Origin: Linum tenue
Taxonomy: Eukaryota > Streptophyta > Magnoliopsida > Malpighiales > Linaceae
Direction: 5' to 3'
Assembly (NCBI GenBank): GCA_946122785.1
Contig: CAMGYJ010000006.1
Span: 42,428,066 to 42,492,065 of the forward strand
DNA length: 64,000 nt
Notes under the pieces: generated by a model
Database searches by the model: none
What the model was told of the DNA's origin: nothing
What the model saw: the letters and a program-made list of their open reading frames with translations, nothing else
Translations under genes and position numbers: made by a program
Part shown: positions 1 to 9,967 of the stretch, one piece after another
How positions within the stretch are numbered: position 1 is the stretch's first letter
Layout of the letters: every line of letters starts with the position of its first letter

Positions 1-2221
1 AAACAGGTCAATATGATCCAATTGTCTTACAACGAGATAATTGGGTAAAATTGATTTGTTTCAATTTCCCATCGAGACGACCTCTAAAAGGTACATTTTT
101 GCAGTTTGTACCATAAATGAATTTGTAAAAAATGTACAGTTACAAACTGAATTTATAACATGTACAAGTTAATTTTGTACCATAAAGATATTTAAGTAAA
201 CAAAAGCACTGATGTTATGAAGTATTTTAAATTGTTATGGTGCATGATCGATTTCACGCATTTGTGTTTTGTGAACCCTCTGCATTTCAGCAGTAACACA
301 TGCTGTCTGTAGCCGATGCATTTCCAGCAGACCTTTTTCTCAATTCCTAGTAAATTGTAAGCATGTACTGATATGAATGACATAAATTGACTCCTGATCA
401 TCTCGTCGAGTGCATTTCAGAAACGAACAAACTGAATCCTATATCATTAAACAATAATTGTTGGTAAGCTTGGGACCAAGTCTAGATGAAAATATGCAGC
501 TGATTGCAAGATAACAAGAAGCTGCACCTAAATACCAAAAGCAGTTCTAGATTGTCCTCGTTGATATTGCAAATTGATTCTTCATGCAAGGCAGCTGAAG
601 AAAATATTGACAGCTTCATTTTCTTCTTACATAAGCAAGCAAGAACTCAGAATTAGATAAAGAAAAGGTCCTGCACGCAAGTCGGTCATCTTGTGTACAT
701 GTTGCCAGAGTAGAAATGCCCCCAAGAAATGGATAAAGAGAGCATTGAGCGCCATGAACTCTGAAGCCAACAACACACTGCACTGTTAAGGAAGCAATAG
801 CTTAAACTAATATGCATGAGAAACCAATACCTTGTCCAGCGAGGATGTCATAAATTCAACAAGTTCTGGTAGCACTAAAAAAATGTGCCCTTTACATCAC
901 TAGAAAATGTTTCATCAATAAGAACAAGAGAAACAGTAAGTGTCTAGCTAATTAAGCATTGTTTTCAAGCAAAACTAAAGAACAATTGCAATCTTTGTGT
1001 TTCAGTTAGTGTTTTTGTTCTACATTCATGTATCTATCGCAGTGACATAGTGCCCCTTAAAATATGGGGTTTTCAAAAACAATTTCCTATGAATATTATA
1101 TTAGCCGCCAGGAATTCCAATATCTATTTAAAACACCAGATCATACATACGAACTTCATGCAAAGATTTGATATCTCCACATTCCAAAAGGGGCTAAAAA
1201 CTACTACTTGTTCTAAGCCTGCAACCCCTAGAGCAAGCAGAATACAGTAAAACAGGGTTCCATGCCAAGTTCTAAGGTAAATCAAATCGTCCAAGAGTAA
1301 TGCCAACGAAAGAAACACCAGCACATCATAAGCTTAGATTCTACAGGTTTCTTGCCAGCCTGCCAGGTAACAAAATCAGAATTGTGAATAAAGAAAATCC
1401 CCAAACAAAGTATCAATCTTTACTTTCAAATTTAGTCAAGACAAGCTAGTGGGAATTCAAATTCAATCAAAATGAGCTAGTGGGAATAAATGATAGGAAA
1501 AAGAGCTAGAAGGGACAGGATAGATATGGATATAAGAAAGTACTTGGGAACCATGGCGGCTGCATTTCTCTTCTGACTCCCTTCTTCTCCTATCGGAAAC
1601 TTCGGACGTATTAATATGTGCCCAACCTGTTCGCCTAACTCCTAGAACTCGCATGGCCCTCTTCTATTGCATCATCCACATATTTTACAACAAGGATTAG
1701 AAACTCCACTTAATTAGAGACCTTCAGCGCCGAAAGCCCTAGATCCATACTGGACTCTGGAGACATGATGACGACAGACAAGTGCCCGAGTGAATTTGGA
1801 GATCGAGGACGTGATGTGTTCTTTGGTTTGGTAGTCGATCCCTGGTTTTCTGTTTTCTGATTCTGCCCAAAAAACAAAAGCGAGCAGTTAAATGAAATTA
1901 ATAAATAAAAAAGCTTTGGACGGAGAAGGGCCACTTTTAATGGGCTACACGGGTTGGGTTGGAATTTAATGAATTCAGCCCTATGCCACATCATATCCAC
2001 GTGGCCCAATTAGAAAGTGCGTTACTTGTACTGCACTTTTTACAGCGGCACCATAATATTGGCCCGTTTAATAGAGGTATGGGTCTGTCTCTTCTGAATT
2101 TGAATGGTAATTTTACCGGCCCACAAGTGCTAAACACATAGCCAAACGAGGGAGAAGTGTGAGCCTAAGTGACTAGTAGTTGTACAGGAAATAAGTATTA
2201 TTTGTGAGCCTTTCATTATAA
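1..2221. other. No firm gene; possible minus-strand spliced transcript
   Basis: I recognise no protein here. Read on the minus strand there are weak gene-like signs. An open frame from about 1654 to 1544 could splice, by a GT donor at 1543 and an AG acceptor at 1360, onto a short exon beginning at 1359. Two further minus-strand stretches, about 1124-1324 and 690-790, read as hydrophobic peptides, and the second is preceded by a pyrimidine-rich AG acceptor. No long frame joins them and none matches a family I know. The pieces could be the end of a small membrane-protein gene, a non-coding transcript, or chance. Confidence 0.2.
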
Positions 2222-4119
2222 CTAGTAATCCCCCCGCGCTCTATCGCGGGATATGCTTGACTTGCATAATTTTTTGGTGCTATAATGGAGAGTCGGAGAG
2301 AATGTACAAATAAAACAGTTATACTGCTATTTGCTCACTACTAACATCCATCCAACATATGTTGGGTTACATAAAAGCAATTAGTGTTTTTGACACGTTT
2401 ACTTAGCAACATCAACATGCTCTTGATAATTACGTTTTAGCATCATGTTGTAAGTTCAAAGAACTGACATGACGCAACAATAACGTCTTCGATTGATGAT
2501 AACATGAGTGTAGGGAATACAACAAATTTTGCTGAAGTTTAGTCAAACTCCAAAATAGGATAAATTAAACAAACAAAATAACTAAACATGGACAAAAGTA
2601 GAAAAGATATACTACAACTGCAAGCAAAAAATGAAAACATGGAACTATCTACTTCCTCAATAGCAAGCAAAAAGTGCAACATTCACGCCATCAACTCTGG
2701 CTCCCTTTTGCTGCAGACAAAAGCGATGAATCAGAGAGACAGACATGGCAGATTACCAGGGGGAGAAGGGAAAAAAGAGAAGGAAAAGAGAATGATAAAA
2801 TTACCTTCGCCGATGCCTAGCCACTGTCGCAAGAGAAGATGATTATGACGATGCGGACCGTCTCTAACCTAGCTGTAGATCTAGATGTGAAGAGGAAAAT
2901 TGGAGGGAATCACACTCCACAAAATGATGAATACAAAAAGAACAAGGAAAATGAAACAAACAGATACCGGATCAGCAGATCTGGCTGAACCATGAATAAA
3001 AACGGAAAAGACCGCCCTCAAGCCACATCGCTCTAGGCTCCCCCCAATCTCCCTATCTGATTCTCGAGGCCAACATCATCGTTTGTTGTTCCAACTAAAA
3101 GCATGAAAGTATCCCTGTGATCAAAGCGAAGAGAAGTGAGATTCAATCTGTTCGTACAACCCAAAGAAACCGAGAGAGAGGAACCGAAAAAACAGAAGAG
3201 ATAGTACCTTCGAGTGCCAAGAATCTTCTGACAAATCAAGCTCAAAAGTCGTGGCAGATCTGGGTCTCTGCAAAACTTTCTCATGCCTGTAAAATCCGCC
3301 CATTGCTGAACTATAACAGTCTGACTGGGATTCGACAACCTCCACAGCCCAGCCAAATCTATAACAGGGACTCGTAACCTGAAGAAAAAAGCCTAGAAGA
3401 GAGGGATAGAGCAAAAACATTGTGCCGCATAAGTGTTCCTCCCTCATCGATGAAGACGCTACGTCCAGAAGCAGATCTGAAAGTAAGATGGGGAATCAAC
3501 CATGAAGACCTCACATCAAACCCATTGAAGAGAGAGATCGAGAGACTTAGAGAGAGAAAGATTCACTTACCGATTGAAACTCACCAGCCTGCCCTTTCAG
3601 CTCTACTCCGAACCCTAGCCAAACTTCCGAAATACAACTCGATCAAACTCGAACCCCGCGTTCAATACCTCCTAGCGACAGTCGGAGAAAAGAGGAAGAA
3701 AAACCCAGTTAATTACCGAAACAAAATGAGCGACTTAGAGAAAGCAAATCAACCAGCAATAGAAAAACCCACCATAAAAATCAGTTTGGTGTCGAGCTCG
3801 TGAGAAGAGGGAAAATGGAGTCGAGCGTGATAATCGTCCAGGAAAGCGTGTCGAGTTCGTGAGAAGAGAGAAAATGTAGCTGAGCGTGAGAATCGTTCAG
3901 GATACGATCGGCGTCAAAACTCAATGGAGGATTCGATCGGCGTCGAGATTGTGAGGAGAGGGAGAATGAGAGTTGAGCGTGAGAATCGTTCAGGAGAGAG
4001 AAAAAGTTAACAAATAAAGAAGCAAAAGCTGAGAGAAAGAGAATCGTCTGATGAGATTTGGAGCAGAGACTCTCCCCCTCTCATATCCTCTAATAAAGAA
4101 GCAAAAGTAGAGAGGAAGA
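2222..4119 (-). mobile_element. Helitron, minus strand (3' terminus clear, 5' end provisional)
   Basis: Read on the minus strand, the 3' end shows the Helitron hallmark: a GC hairpin (CCCGCG, loop ATAGAG, CGCGGG; plus-strand 2233-2250), a 7-nt spacer, then CTAG at 2222-2225 followed by a host T. Rolling-circle Helitrons insert between A and T and end in CTRR just after such a hairpin. The 5' end is uncertain. I provisionally place it at 4119, where the minus strand reads A followed by TCTTCC, but an 85-bp duplication around 4049-4214 crosses that point, so the true end may lie further right. No Rep/helicase is present, so it is non-autonomous. The inside (2600-3800) has several donor and acceptor-like sites between short open frames on the minus strand, which may be captured exons I cannot identify. 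Confidence 0.6.
3799..3994. repeat. Three imperfect copies of a ~45-bp repeat
   Basis: Three related blocks, near 3799-3841, 3859-3900 and 3950-3994, each run from a GTGAGAAGAG-like start to a GAGCGTGAGAATCGTTCAGGA-like end. They sit inside the Helitron-like element in what would be the 5' leader of any minus-strand transcript. Confidence 0.6.
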
Positions 4120-4214
4120 TATTCAGCCTAAAACGATGAGATTTGGAACAGAGATTCTCTCTCATAAGCATGCAATCCCTCCTCGCCTAAAACGACGCAA
4201 AATATTCAGCCTCT
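4049..4214. repeat. Imperfect ~85-bp tandem duplication
   Basis: The segment starting GATGAGATTTGG at 4049 is repeated from 4135. Both copies run through a CAGAGA-CTCTC stretch to CCTAAAACGA and ATATTCAGCC. The second copy carries indels. The duplication spans the provisional Helitron 5' boundary. Confidence 0.55.
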
Positions 4215-4904
4215 ATTTTGGAGAGAGTCATCCATTTGAGGTCGGCGCGCTTTTCATGGTAGAGAAAAGAAGCAATAGAGAGAGGGTGGGTTGCAGACTT
4301 GCAGATGCGAAATGATGGCAAGGCAGGCTGGCGCGCTTTCTGTGACAGCTGCAAAGTGACGGCAAGGAAGGCCCAGCCAAACCAGCCAACCAATCAGAGG
4401 GAATAGTTGAGAGAAGCAGAGAAAGAAAAGCAGGAAAGCAGAGAGCGAAGGGGGAATGAGTGCTGATTTGAGGGCAACTCGCCACTCATAGCAACACATA
4501 AGCAAACAAAGCTGGCCCAAGACTGGATAAATTCGGTGGCATCCCAACCAATGTCACACCTTCCAAGCTGGACAAACAGCGGCGGGCTCAGTACTAAATT
4601 ATTCATGCTCTCAGTACTAAATTATTTGAAAATTGATGATCTAATGCTCTCGCTCTGGTTACCTAAGTTTTAACGTATTGGAAAAGCTTGTAGACAAGCA
4701 AAGCCCAGCTTGTGAATAGCTCATCCAGTGTAGAATTTGGACCAATAGTCCGTCCAAACTCCAAATCTATGCAATACCCATTTCCTTCTAGCCCATTACA
4801 GCCCATCCTAACCCATCTATGCTGACTAACCGCCATTAGACGAAGAAACGCCGATCCACACTCGGTTGGAGTGCATGGGATTAAGGGGGGCTAAGATCAA
4901 GTGA
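4215..4904. other. Intergenic stretch without a recognisable gene
   Basis: Overlapping minus-strand open frames at 4187-4606 have no recognisable domain and look like chance frames in AG-rich DNA. The only structure I see is a short direct repeat of CTCAGTACTAAATTATT at about 4587-4625. Confidence 0.5.
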
Positions 4905-5645
4905 TTAAGGGGGATCCTTAGTCACTTGACTAAGTCGATCTCAGGCCTTCAACTTCATTAAAATCTAATGGTTGCAATTGATCTCATCTATTGTAAGTAG
5001 TGTTATTTTGTATTGTTAGTATGCTTTGTAATGTTTGTCGGTTTATTTTGTAATGTTTGTACGCTTTGTTATTTTTGTGCACCATGTTTATCATTTTTGT
5101 CAACCATGTTTGTAATGTTTTTTACGTCTAAAAAACAACCTAGTTGACTTTTGGATGAAACTCTACTATATAGGAATGGAGCCTCCAAAGTCAACCCGGG
5201 TGTTTTTCTAGTTTGTATGGTTTGTCGGTCTAGTTTGTCATTTTTGTCCAACATGTTTGTAATGTTTGTATGTCTAAAAAACAACCAGGTTGACTTTGGT
5301 ACGTAACCACTCTATATAGGGATGAAGCCTCCAAAATCAACCCAGTTGTTCTGTTTTTTTCATTTTGTATGGTTTGTATTGTTTGTCGGTCTAGTTTGTA
5401 TTATTTGTACAGTTCGTATGTTTTGTATTGATTGTAAATCTATTTGTATGGTTTGTCGTTGTAGTTTGTACTATTTTTATGGTTTGTACTAATTATAAAT
5501 CCGGTTTGTATACTTCGTAATTTTACATAATACCCAAATTATCCCTGTCATTAATTAAATAGTCATTCTTACTTTTTAACCGTCAGATTGCTGTTTTCAG
5601 ATCTAAGGGTTGGAAGGGGATTAGTCAAGTGAATAAACACCCCTT
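4905..5645. mobile_element. Probable non-autonomous TIR transposon
   Basis: The left edge (GGGGATCCTTAGTCACTTGAC, about 4911) and the right edge (GTCAAGTGAATAAACACCCC, ending about 5643) are imperfect inverted repeats. The similarity continues inward for about 70 bp, to TCTAATGGTTGC on the left and the complement of AACCGTCAGATTG on the right. The interior is a T/G-rich repeat of TTTGTA-type words and encodes nothing. I could not find a clear TSD, so the superfamily is undecided. Confidence 0.45.
5104..5395. repeat. 146-bp tandem duplication with internal inverted repeat
   Basis: Two copies at a 146-bp period (compare CAACC at 5136 and 5282). Each holds GTTGACTTT and its complement AAAGTCAAC (AAATCAAC in copy 2) about 35 bp apart, bracketing TATATAGG. 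Each copy could therefore fold as a hairpin. Confidence 0.7.
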
Positions 5646-5702
5646 AGTTAGAGCATCCTTCCTCGATTAAGGGTTTGCCAAACCGCCAACCCTAAAACTA
5701 TC

Positions 5703-5743
5703 CACGTGGATATCAAAACTCCCAAATCAAGCAGCACCACGTG
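5703..5743 (+). promoter_or_regulatory. Two G-box (CACGTG) motifs
   Basis: CACGTG occurs at 5703-5708, within the palindrome CCACGTGG, and again at 5738-5743, about 280-315 bp upstream of the start codon at 6018. G-boxes bind plant bZIP and bHLH factors and are common in light- and ABA-responsive promoters. Whether they act here is an inference from position. Confidence 0.5.
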
Positions 5744-6017
5744 TCCCTTCCTATCATCATCCGCCTCACTCTGGTCACTCTATCAACTCAACTCCCTCGA
5801 AGCCGCAGGATCAAATTTCGTTGTGCCTCGAAGTGGGAGCCCCACCCCACAAGCGAGATTTAAAATCGTCTCCCTTCCCTCCCTCCTCCCGAAACCAAAT
5901 CCACATTTCTCATTTCCATCTCCGCCATTAAAACCCTAGCAAAACCCCAATAATAGCATTTCCTCCTTTCTGTCTCCCATTTTTCACCCCCACACAAAGA
6001 AAGGCTAGCTCAAAAGA

Positions 6018-7880
6018 ATGGCTAAGAAGAAGAACCACAACCAGAACGGCAAGACTGAGAACGAAGAGGCTCTCAACAACCCGCCGCCGCCGATGCATCA
6101 GCAACAGGATCAAGAACCAGTATTGGCCATGGCGGATCAGCAGCAGCCTCCGTCGCTATCGCGGATTTCCTCCTTGGAAGTATCCGAAAACGAGAAGCTG
6201 AAGGCGCTGAACCAGCGGCTGATCAAGACCGTGGCGGCCAAGAGGCAGGATGTGGAGACCTTGGAGCGAGAGAAGAAAGGCCTGCAGTCCGAGTTGGAGA
6301 AGCGCGCCGCGGATTTCCTCGCCGGGAGTGACGAGATAGCTTGCTCAGAGATAGAACGGAGCGTCGCGTTCGAGGCTCTTAAGGAAATGGAAGACGCGTT
6401 CAAGAGAGGGAATCTTGAGAAGGAAGGCGAGATCTGGTCGCTGAGGGAGGTAATCGAGAAGTTGACCGGCGATGTCGAGTCCGAGAGGGAGAGGTTGAGC
6501 AAGATTTGCAGGGAGAAATATGCGATCGAAAGCGAGCTCTCCGGGAGGGTTGAGGAAGCTGAACGCTTGAAGGCGATAGTGAAGGAGATGGAGGAGAAGC
6601 AAAATACGAGCGAAGGTAAGATTCTTGAACTTAAGGTTGAAATTGATGGATTGAGTAGCCAGAAGAAAGACGTAGAGAAGGAAGTCGAGCTTCTTGAACG
6701 AGTTAGGGATTCTGCTGAGATGAATTTGTCGGTTAGGGTGAGTGAAATCGAAGCTCTGAAAGCTGAGATTGAGCGAATTCTTGATGAGAAGAATGCGATT
6801 GAGATTGAGAAGAGTGATCAGATCGTCAAGATTGGTTGCTTGGAAGAAGAAATCAAGGGATTGAATGATTCTGTGCTGAGTTTCACGACTGAGAATGGCC
6901 TTCTGAGCGAGAAGGTGATTGAATTGGAGATGAGCTATGGCGATGCAATTGAGAAGGAGACAGCAATGAGAAGAGAGATCGATTCCTTGATTGTAGAACA
7001 GAGGGAGAAGATAAAGATGGTCGAAACATTGACAGAGGAAAAGGATTCTCTGGGTAGGATGATAGATTCCGTTAGTGGAGAATTGGAGGGTAAGAACCTA
7101 TTGATCGATAAGCTCTCTCGAGAGAAGGAAGAGATTGAGGGAATCTCCAAGAGTAAAGAGTCTGAAGTTGCAGAACTGCTGAATAAGGTAAGCGAGTTGG
7201 CCGGTTCTCTGATTGCAGCAAATGACTCCATAAAGGCCCAAGAAGCTCGAAACAACGAGTTAGCTTCTGACCGTACTCAGTACAGAGAGAGACTGGAGCG
7301 ATTGAAGGTGGAGAAACATGATCTGCAGTTGGCTTTGGAGGACGAGCAGGGTTATGGAGCTAACTTGAGGTCTAAACTTGCAGAGGAGGAGATTAGGATC
7401 GAGGAAGCTGCAGTGAAGCTTGAGAAGGCAAACTCTGAGAAAGAGACCCTAATGGAAGAGAAGAAGGCAGTGGAAGCCGAGATTGAATCCTTGAAGAACC
7501 TTAGTGGTGCGATCGAGAAGAAGCTTGCAGAAACACATGTTGAGAATGTGGAATTGGAGGGTAAGCTGAAATCAACTGAGAAGGAGCTGGATCGAGCTTT
7601 GAGCCTGCTGAGCAACACTGTGAAATTGGTCTCCCAGAGCAGCAGCAGCAGCAATGGATCTGTAGATGGTGGTGTGCAGAAGGTTGAAGAACAAGTGGAA
7701 GCGATCAGGAGTTGTTTCAGAGACAAGGATGCAAAGGTGGAGGAGATGAAGCAGCGTGTTGGAGCTCTTGAGAAGTCTGTTGCAGAAGCTGAGAAGAAGA
7801 AGAGCTTCTGGGCTATGGTTTCATCTGTTACTACAGTTGTCGCTGCTGCGTCACTTGCCTTTGCTGTTAAAGTGCGTTAG
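6018..7880 (+). CDS. Tail-anchored coiled-coil protein, PMD1/PMD2-like
   Basis: Single open frame of 620 codons with no introns; the start is the first ATG, in good context (AAAAGAATGGC). Residues 1-50 are polar and Pro/Gln-rich. Residues about 52-590 are almost entirely Glu/Lys/Leu heptad sequence, a long coiled coil with a short Ser-rich break near 542-550. A single hydrophobic segment at about 597-616 (FWAMVSSVTTVVAAASLAFA) is followed by a short basic tail, KVR. That layout is typical of tail-anchored proteins. It resembles the plant peroxisomal and mitochondrial division factors, outer-membrane proteins that promote organelle proliferation. As I recall, Arabidopsis PMD1 is only about half this length, so this may be a longer relative or another tail-anchored coiled-coil such as a WIT-type nuclear-envelope protein. 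It is the only gene here that looks intact and functional. Confidence 0.85.
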   Translation: MAKKKNHNQNGKTENEEALNNPPPPMHQQQDQEPVLAMADQQQPPSLSRISSLEVSENEKLKALNQRLIKTVAAKRQDVETLEREKKGLQSELEKRAADFLAGSDEIACSEIERSVAFEALKEMEDAFKRGNLEKEGEIWSLREVIEKLTGDVESERERLSKICREKYAIESELSGRVEEAERLKAIVKEMEEKQNTSEGKILELKVEIDGLSSQKKDVEKEVELLERVRDSAEMNLSVRVSEIEALKAEIERILDEKNAIEIEKSDQIVKIGCLEEEIKGLNDSVLSFTTENGLLSEKVIELEMSYGDAIEKETAMRREIDSLIVEQREKIKMVETLTEEKDSLGRMIDSVSGELEGKNLLIDKLSREKEEIEGISKSKESEVAELLNKVSELAGSLIAANDSIKAQEARNNELASDRTQYRERLERLKVEKHDLQLALEDEQGYGANLRSKLAEEEIRIEEAAVKLEKANSEKETLMEEKKAVEAEIESLKNLSGAIEKKLAETHVENVELEGKLKSTEKELDRALSLLSNTVKLVSQSSSSSNGSVDGGVQKVEEQVEAIRSCFRDKDAKVEEMKQRVGALEKSVAEAEKKKSFWAMVSSVTTVVAAASLAFAVKVR

Positions 7881-8504
7881 AAGAGGAGAGAAGAAGCCAT
7901 AGCCGCCAAACCTGCATGGGTGACTAGCTCTCTAATTTCTGTTTCTGTAGGAAATAAGGAGAAGGTATCTTACTGCTTGAGGGAGGGCATCTAATCTACT
8001 AAGAATGATGATGGGTGCCAATTTTGTTAAAGCTAAGTTGCTTACTTGTTAATCCCTGGCCTTGTTCTGTTCTCTTAACACAGTGAACAGATTTCGGCTA
8101 GTCTCTGGTTTTGATGGTACATCCTCACTGTTTTTGTCTTGTTTTTCCATAACTGAATTGATTGCATGATTTTCAATGGAGGAGCAGTTCTGGGCATTTC
8201 ATGTTCTGATATGAATGAATTGCTTGATGGGTATTATATTAAAAGCTTGTTATGGGGAAGAAGAAAGAAGATAAATTGCTTTTTATTCTCTCTTTTCGTT
8301 GAATGGACAAGATGACTTTGTAGATAACAATGGAATCCATTAGATTTGTGGATAATATGGGCAACTATCAGAATGGGCAGTTGAACCAGAATACCAAGTC
8401 ACGGAGAAGAAGGTAAAACTGAAACTACACGTGGCGTGGCGCATGATTTGGCGACATAGCAAAACAACTTTCATTTTTCGATTGGATGATAACCTATTTT
8501 GGAT
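7881..8504 (+). other. 3' UTR and flank of the coiled-coil gene
   Basis: The first 350 bp after the stop codon are T-rich and look like a plant 3' UTR, with AATGAAT-type possible polyadenylation elements around 8210. The flank from about 8300 to 8504 shows no coding potential. Confidence 0.45.
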
Positions 8505-8719
8505 TAACTTTCAAGGGTTAATAAGATATAATCAATTTTGGTCTGTGGTTTTAGAAATTAACATTCTAGTTTCACATATGGGGCATATAATCTAGTTTGG
8601 TCAAATGTCAGTTTTGATCGTCAGTTTGGACGGTCAACGCTCCAACTCAGCACTAAATGAATAAAAAAATTCTAATTTCAAATTATTATATAAATATATA
8701 AAATTAAGCCTAAAATAAA

Positions 8720-8980
8720 GGTTCAATACACTTGTATATTCAAAACTTTCACGGTTGTGCCAATAATATCCAAATTTCCTGAAATACCACTTATATCCAA
8801 TTCCTTCACATTCTTTAACGGTGTTTTTGGATATACAAGTGTATTTAACCAAAAATATATTTGAAAATGGATAGATTTGGCAAAGAACAACTTTAAAACA
8901 TGGATATAACTGGTATTTCGGGAAGTTTAGATATTATTGGCACAACCGTGAAAGTTTTGGATATACAAGTGTATTAAACC
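8720..8980. mobile_element. MITE nested in the Pack-MULE
   Basis: A 261-bp element with arms of about 79 bp (8720-8798 and 8902-8980) that are inverted copies. It starts GGTTCAATACACTTG and ends CAAGTGTATTAAACC. A perfect 9-bp TSD, TAAAATAAA, lies at 8711-8719 and 8981-8989, which points to a Mutator-type MITE. A third copy of the terminus (ATATACAAGTGTATTTAACC, about 8831-8850) lies inside in the same orientation as the right end, so the element may be a composite of two. Confidence 0.85.
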
Positions 8981-9050
8981 TAAAATAAAATATGAATAAT
9001 GAAAGAAAGCTCTAACCCTACTTCTCTATCCACTCACAATAAACCCCAAA

Positions 9051-9069
9051 ACCCCCCCCCCCCCCCCCC
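9051..9069 (+). repeat. Poly-C tract
   Basis: A run of C residues just upstream of the captured SPX exon. Its length fixes the upstream reading frame, so the apparent ATG at 8999 is not a reliable start for the SPX frame. Confidence 0.9.
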
Positions 9070-9115
9070 AAACCTCTCCAATATAATTCTCCGCCTTCTT
9101 CCTCCTCATATTCAC

Positions 9116-9375
9116 AGCCTAAGTACTAAGATCGACGAGACTCTGCCCGAATGGAGGGACAAGTTCCTCTCCTACAGGGAGCTAAAAAAGAAATTGAAGC
9201 TCATCGATCCCAACAGGGCTGGTGACGGCCAGGAGATAGGCCTGCTAAGCGGCCGAGACTGGACGACGACATGAAGGAGGAGGAGATCGATTTCATTAAG
9301 CTTCTGGAAGACGAGCTTGAGAATTTCAACTCCTTCTTCGTCGAGAAAGAGGAAGAGTACATCATCAGATTGAAG
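9116..9375 (+). pseudogene. SPX-domain gene exon 1 fragment (captured)
   Basis: The translation from 9116 matches the N-terminal SPX domain of the small plant SPX proteins, which bind inositol pyrophosphates and restrain PHR transcription factors in phosphate signalling. SLSTKIDETLPEWRDKFLSY and a Lys-rich helix are followed, in another frame, by PAKRPRLDDD and then EEIDFIKLLEDELENF and FVEKEEEYIIRLK. The usual MKFG start is replaced by unrelated sequence. A frameshift lies at about 9225-9250, where the frame passes from an NRAGDGQE stretch to RPAKRPRL. Translation reaches AAG/GTAATA at 9375-9377, a plausible original exon 1 donor, and nothing after it is SPX. The piece is therefore one captured exon without a start, one frameshift in, and with no downstream exons. 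It cannot make an SPX protein. Confidence 0.85.
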
Positions 9376-9575
9376 GTAATAATAAGAAAAAAGTTATCTT
9401 CGCCCCCCATTTTTTTCCTCCGCCATCCCCGATCCGGAAGCTCGAATCAAAACCTAAAACCATCCCCTATTCGACTGTGGCTATGAGATCTCGCGGCTGG
9501 AGGCAGTACAAGTGAGCGAGGGAGAGGGTGTGGGGGAAGTACGTGGCGGAAGAGAGGCGGCGGTGGTCAAGCTAA

Positions 9576-9660
9576 AATGATGAAGAAGAAGAAGAAGAAG
9601 AAGAAGAAAGAGAGGCGGCGGTGGTGAAGCTGAAACGAAGAAGAAGAAGAAGAAGGAAGA
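9576..9660. repeat. (GAA)n / (AAG)n microsatellite, two blocks
   Basis: Two runs of AAG repeats separated by a GAGAGGCGGCGGTGGT block that itself occurs twice (about 9552 and 9611). It looks like a small tandem duplication with an expanded triplet. Confidence 0.8.
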
Positions 9661-9967
9661 GAGGGATTTGGGAAATTGGCGGATCTGGGAAATTTGTGTC
9701 CACAATATATATTTTGTTTACCATTCTTTATTATTTTGTTAGATAAAGGAAATCAGAAAATATTTTGAATTTTTTATTTATTTGTCACTAACGTGGCGGT
9801 GAGCTGGAGCGTTGACCGTCCAACTTGACGGTCAAAACTGACATCCGGCTAAACTAGACTATATGCTATATAGTTGAGGCCAAGATGTTAATTTCTAAAA
9901 CCACGAGCCAAAGTTGATTATATGGTCATACTTCAGGCCATAATAAGGTATTAACCCTAACTTTCAA

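Larger units (their letters stand above)
8515..9957. mobile_element. Pack-MULE carrying an SPX gene fragment
   Basis: A complete 1443-bp element with a perfect 10-bp TSD, TAACTTTCAA, at 8505-8514 and 9958-9967. It begins GGGTTAATA and ends TATTAACCC. Long terminal inverted repeats (about 8515-8656 and 9790-9957) share blocks such as GGTTTTAGAAATTAACAT and GGACGGTCAACGCTCCA; the left arm lacks about 20 bp near its tip. Long TIRs with a 9-10-bp TSD are typical of Mutator-like elements, and capture of host exons makes it a Pack-MULE. There is no transposase. It holds a broken SPX exon, a nested MITE and a GAA microsatellite. Confidence 0.85.

Noticed and set aside
4187..4606. Overlapping minus-strand proteins
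   Set aside because: Four frames overlap across AG-rich DNA with no motif; typical chance ORFs.
6137..7726. Antisense ORFs opposite the coiled-coil gene
   Set aside because: Ser/Leu-rich shadows of the Glu/Lys-rich coding strand.
8999..9486. Intact SPX-domain gene
   Set aside because: The start is lost, there is a frameshift, only one exon is present, and it lies between transposon ends with a TSD.
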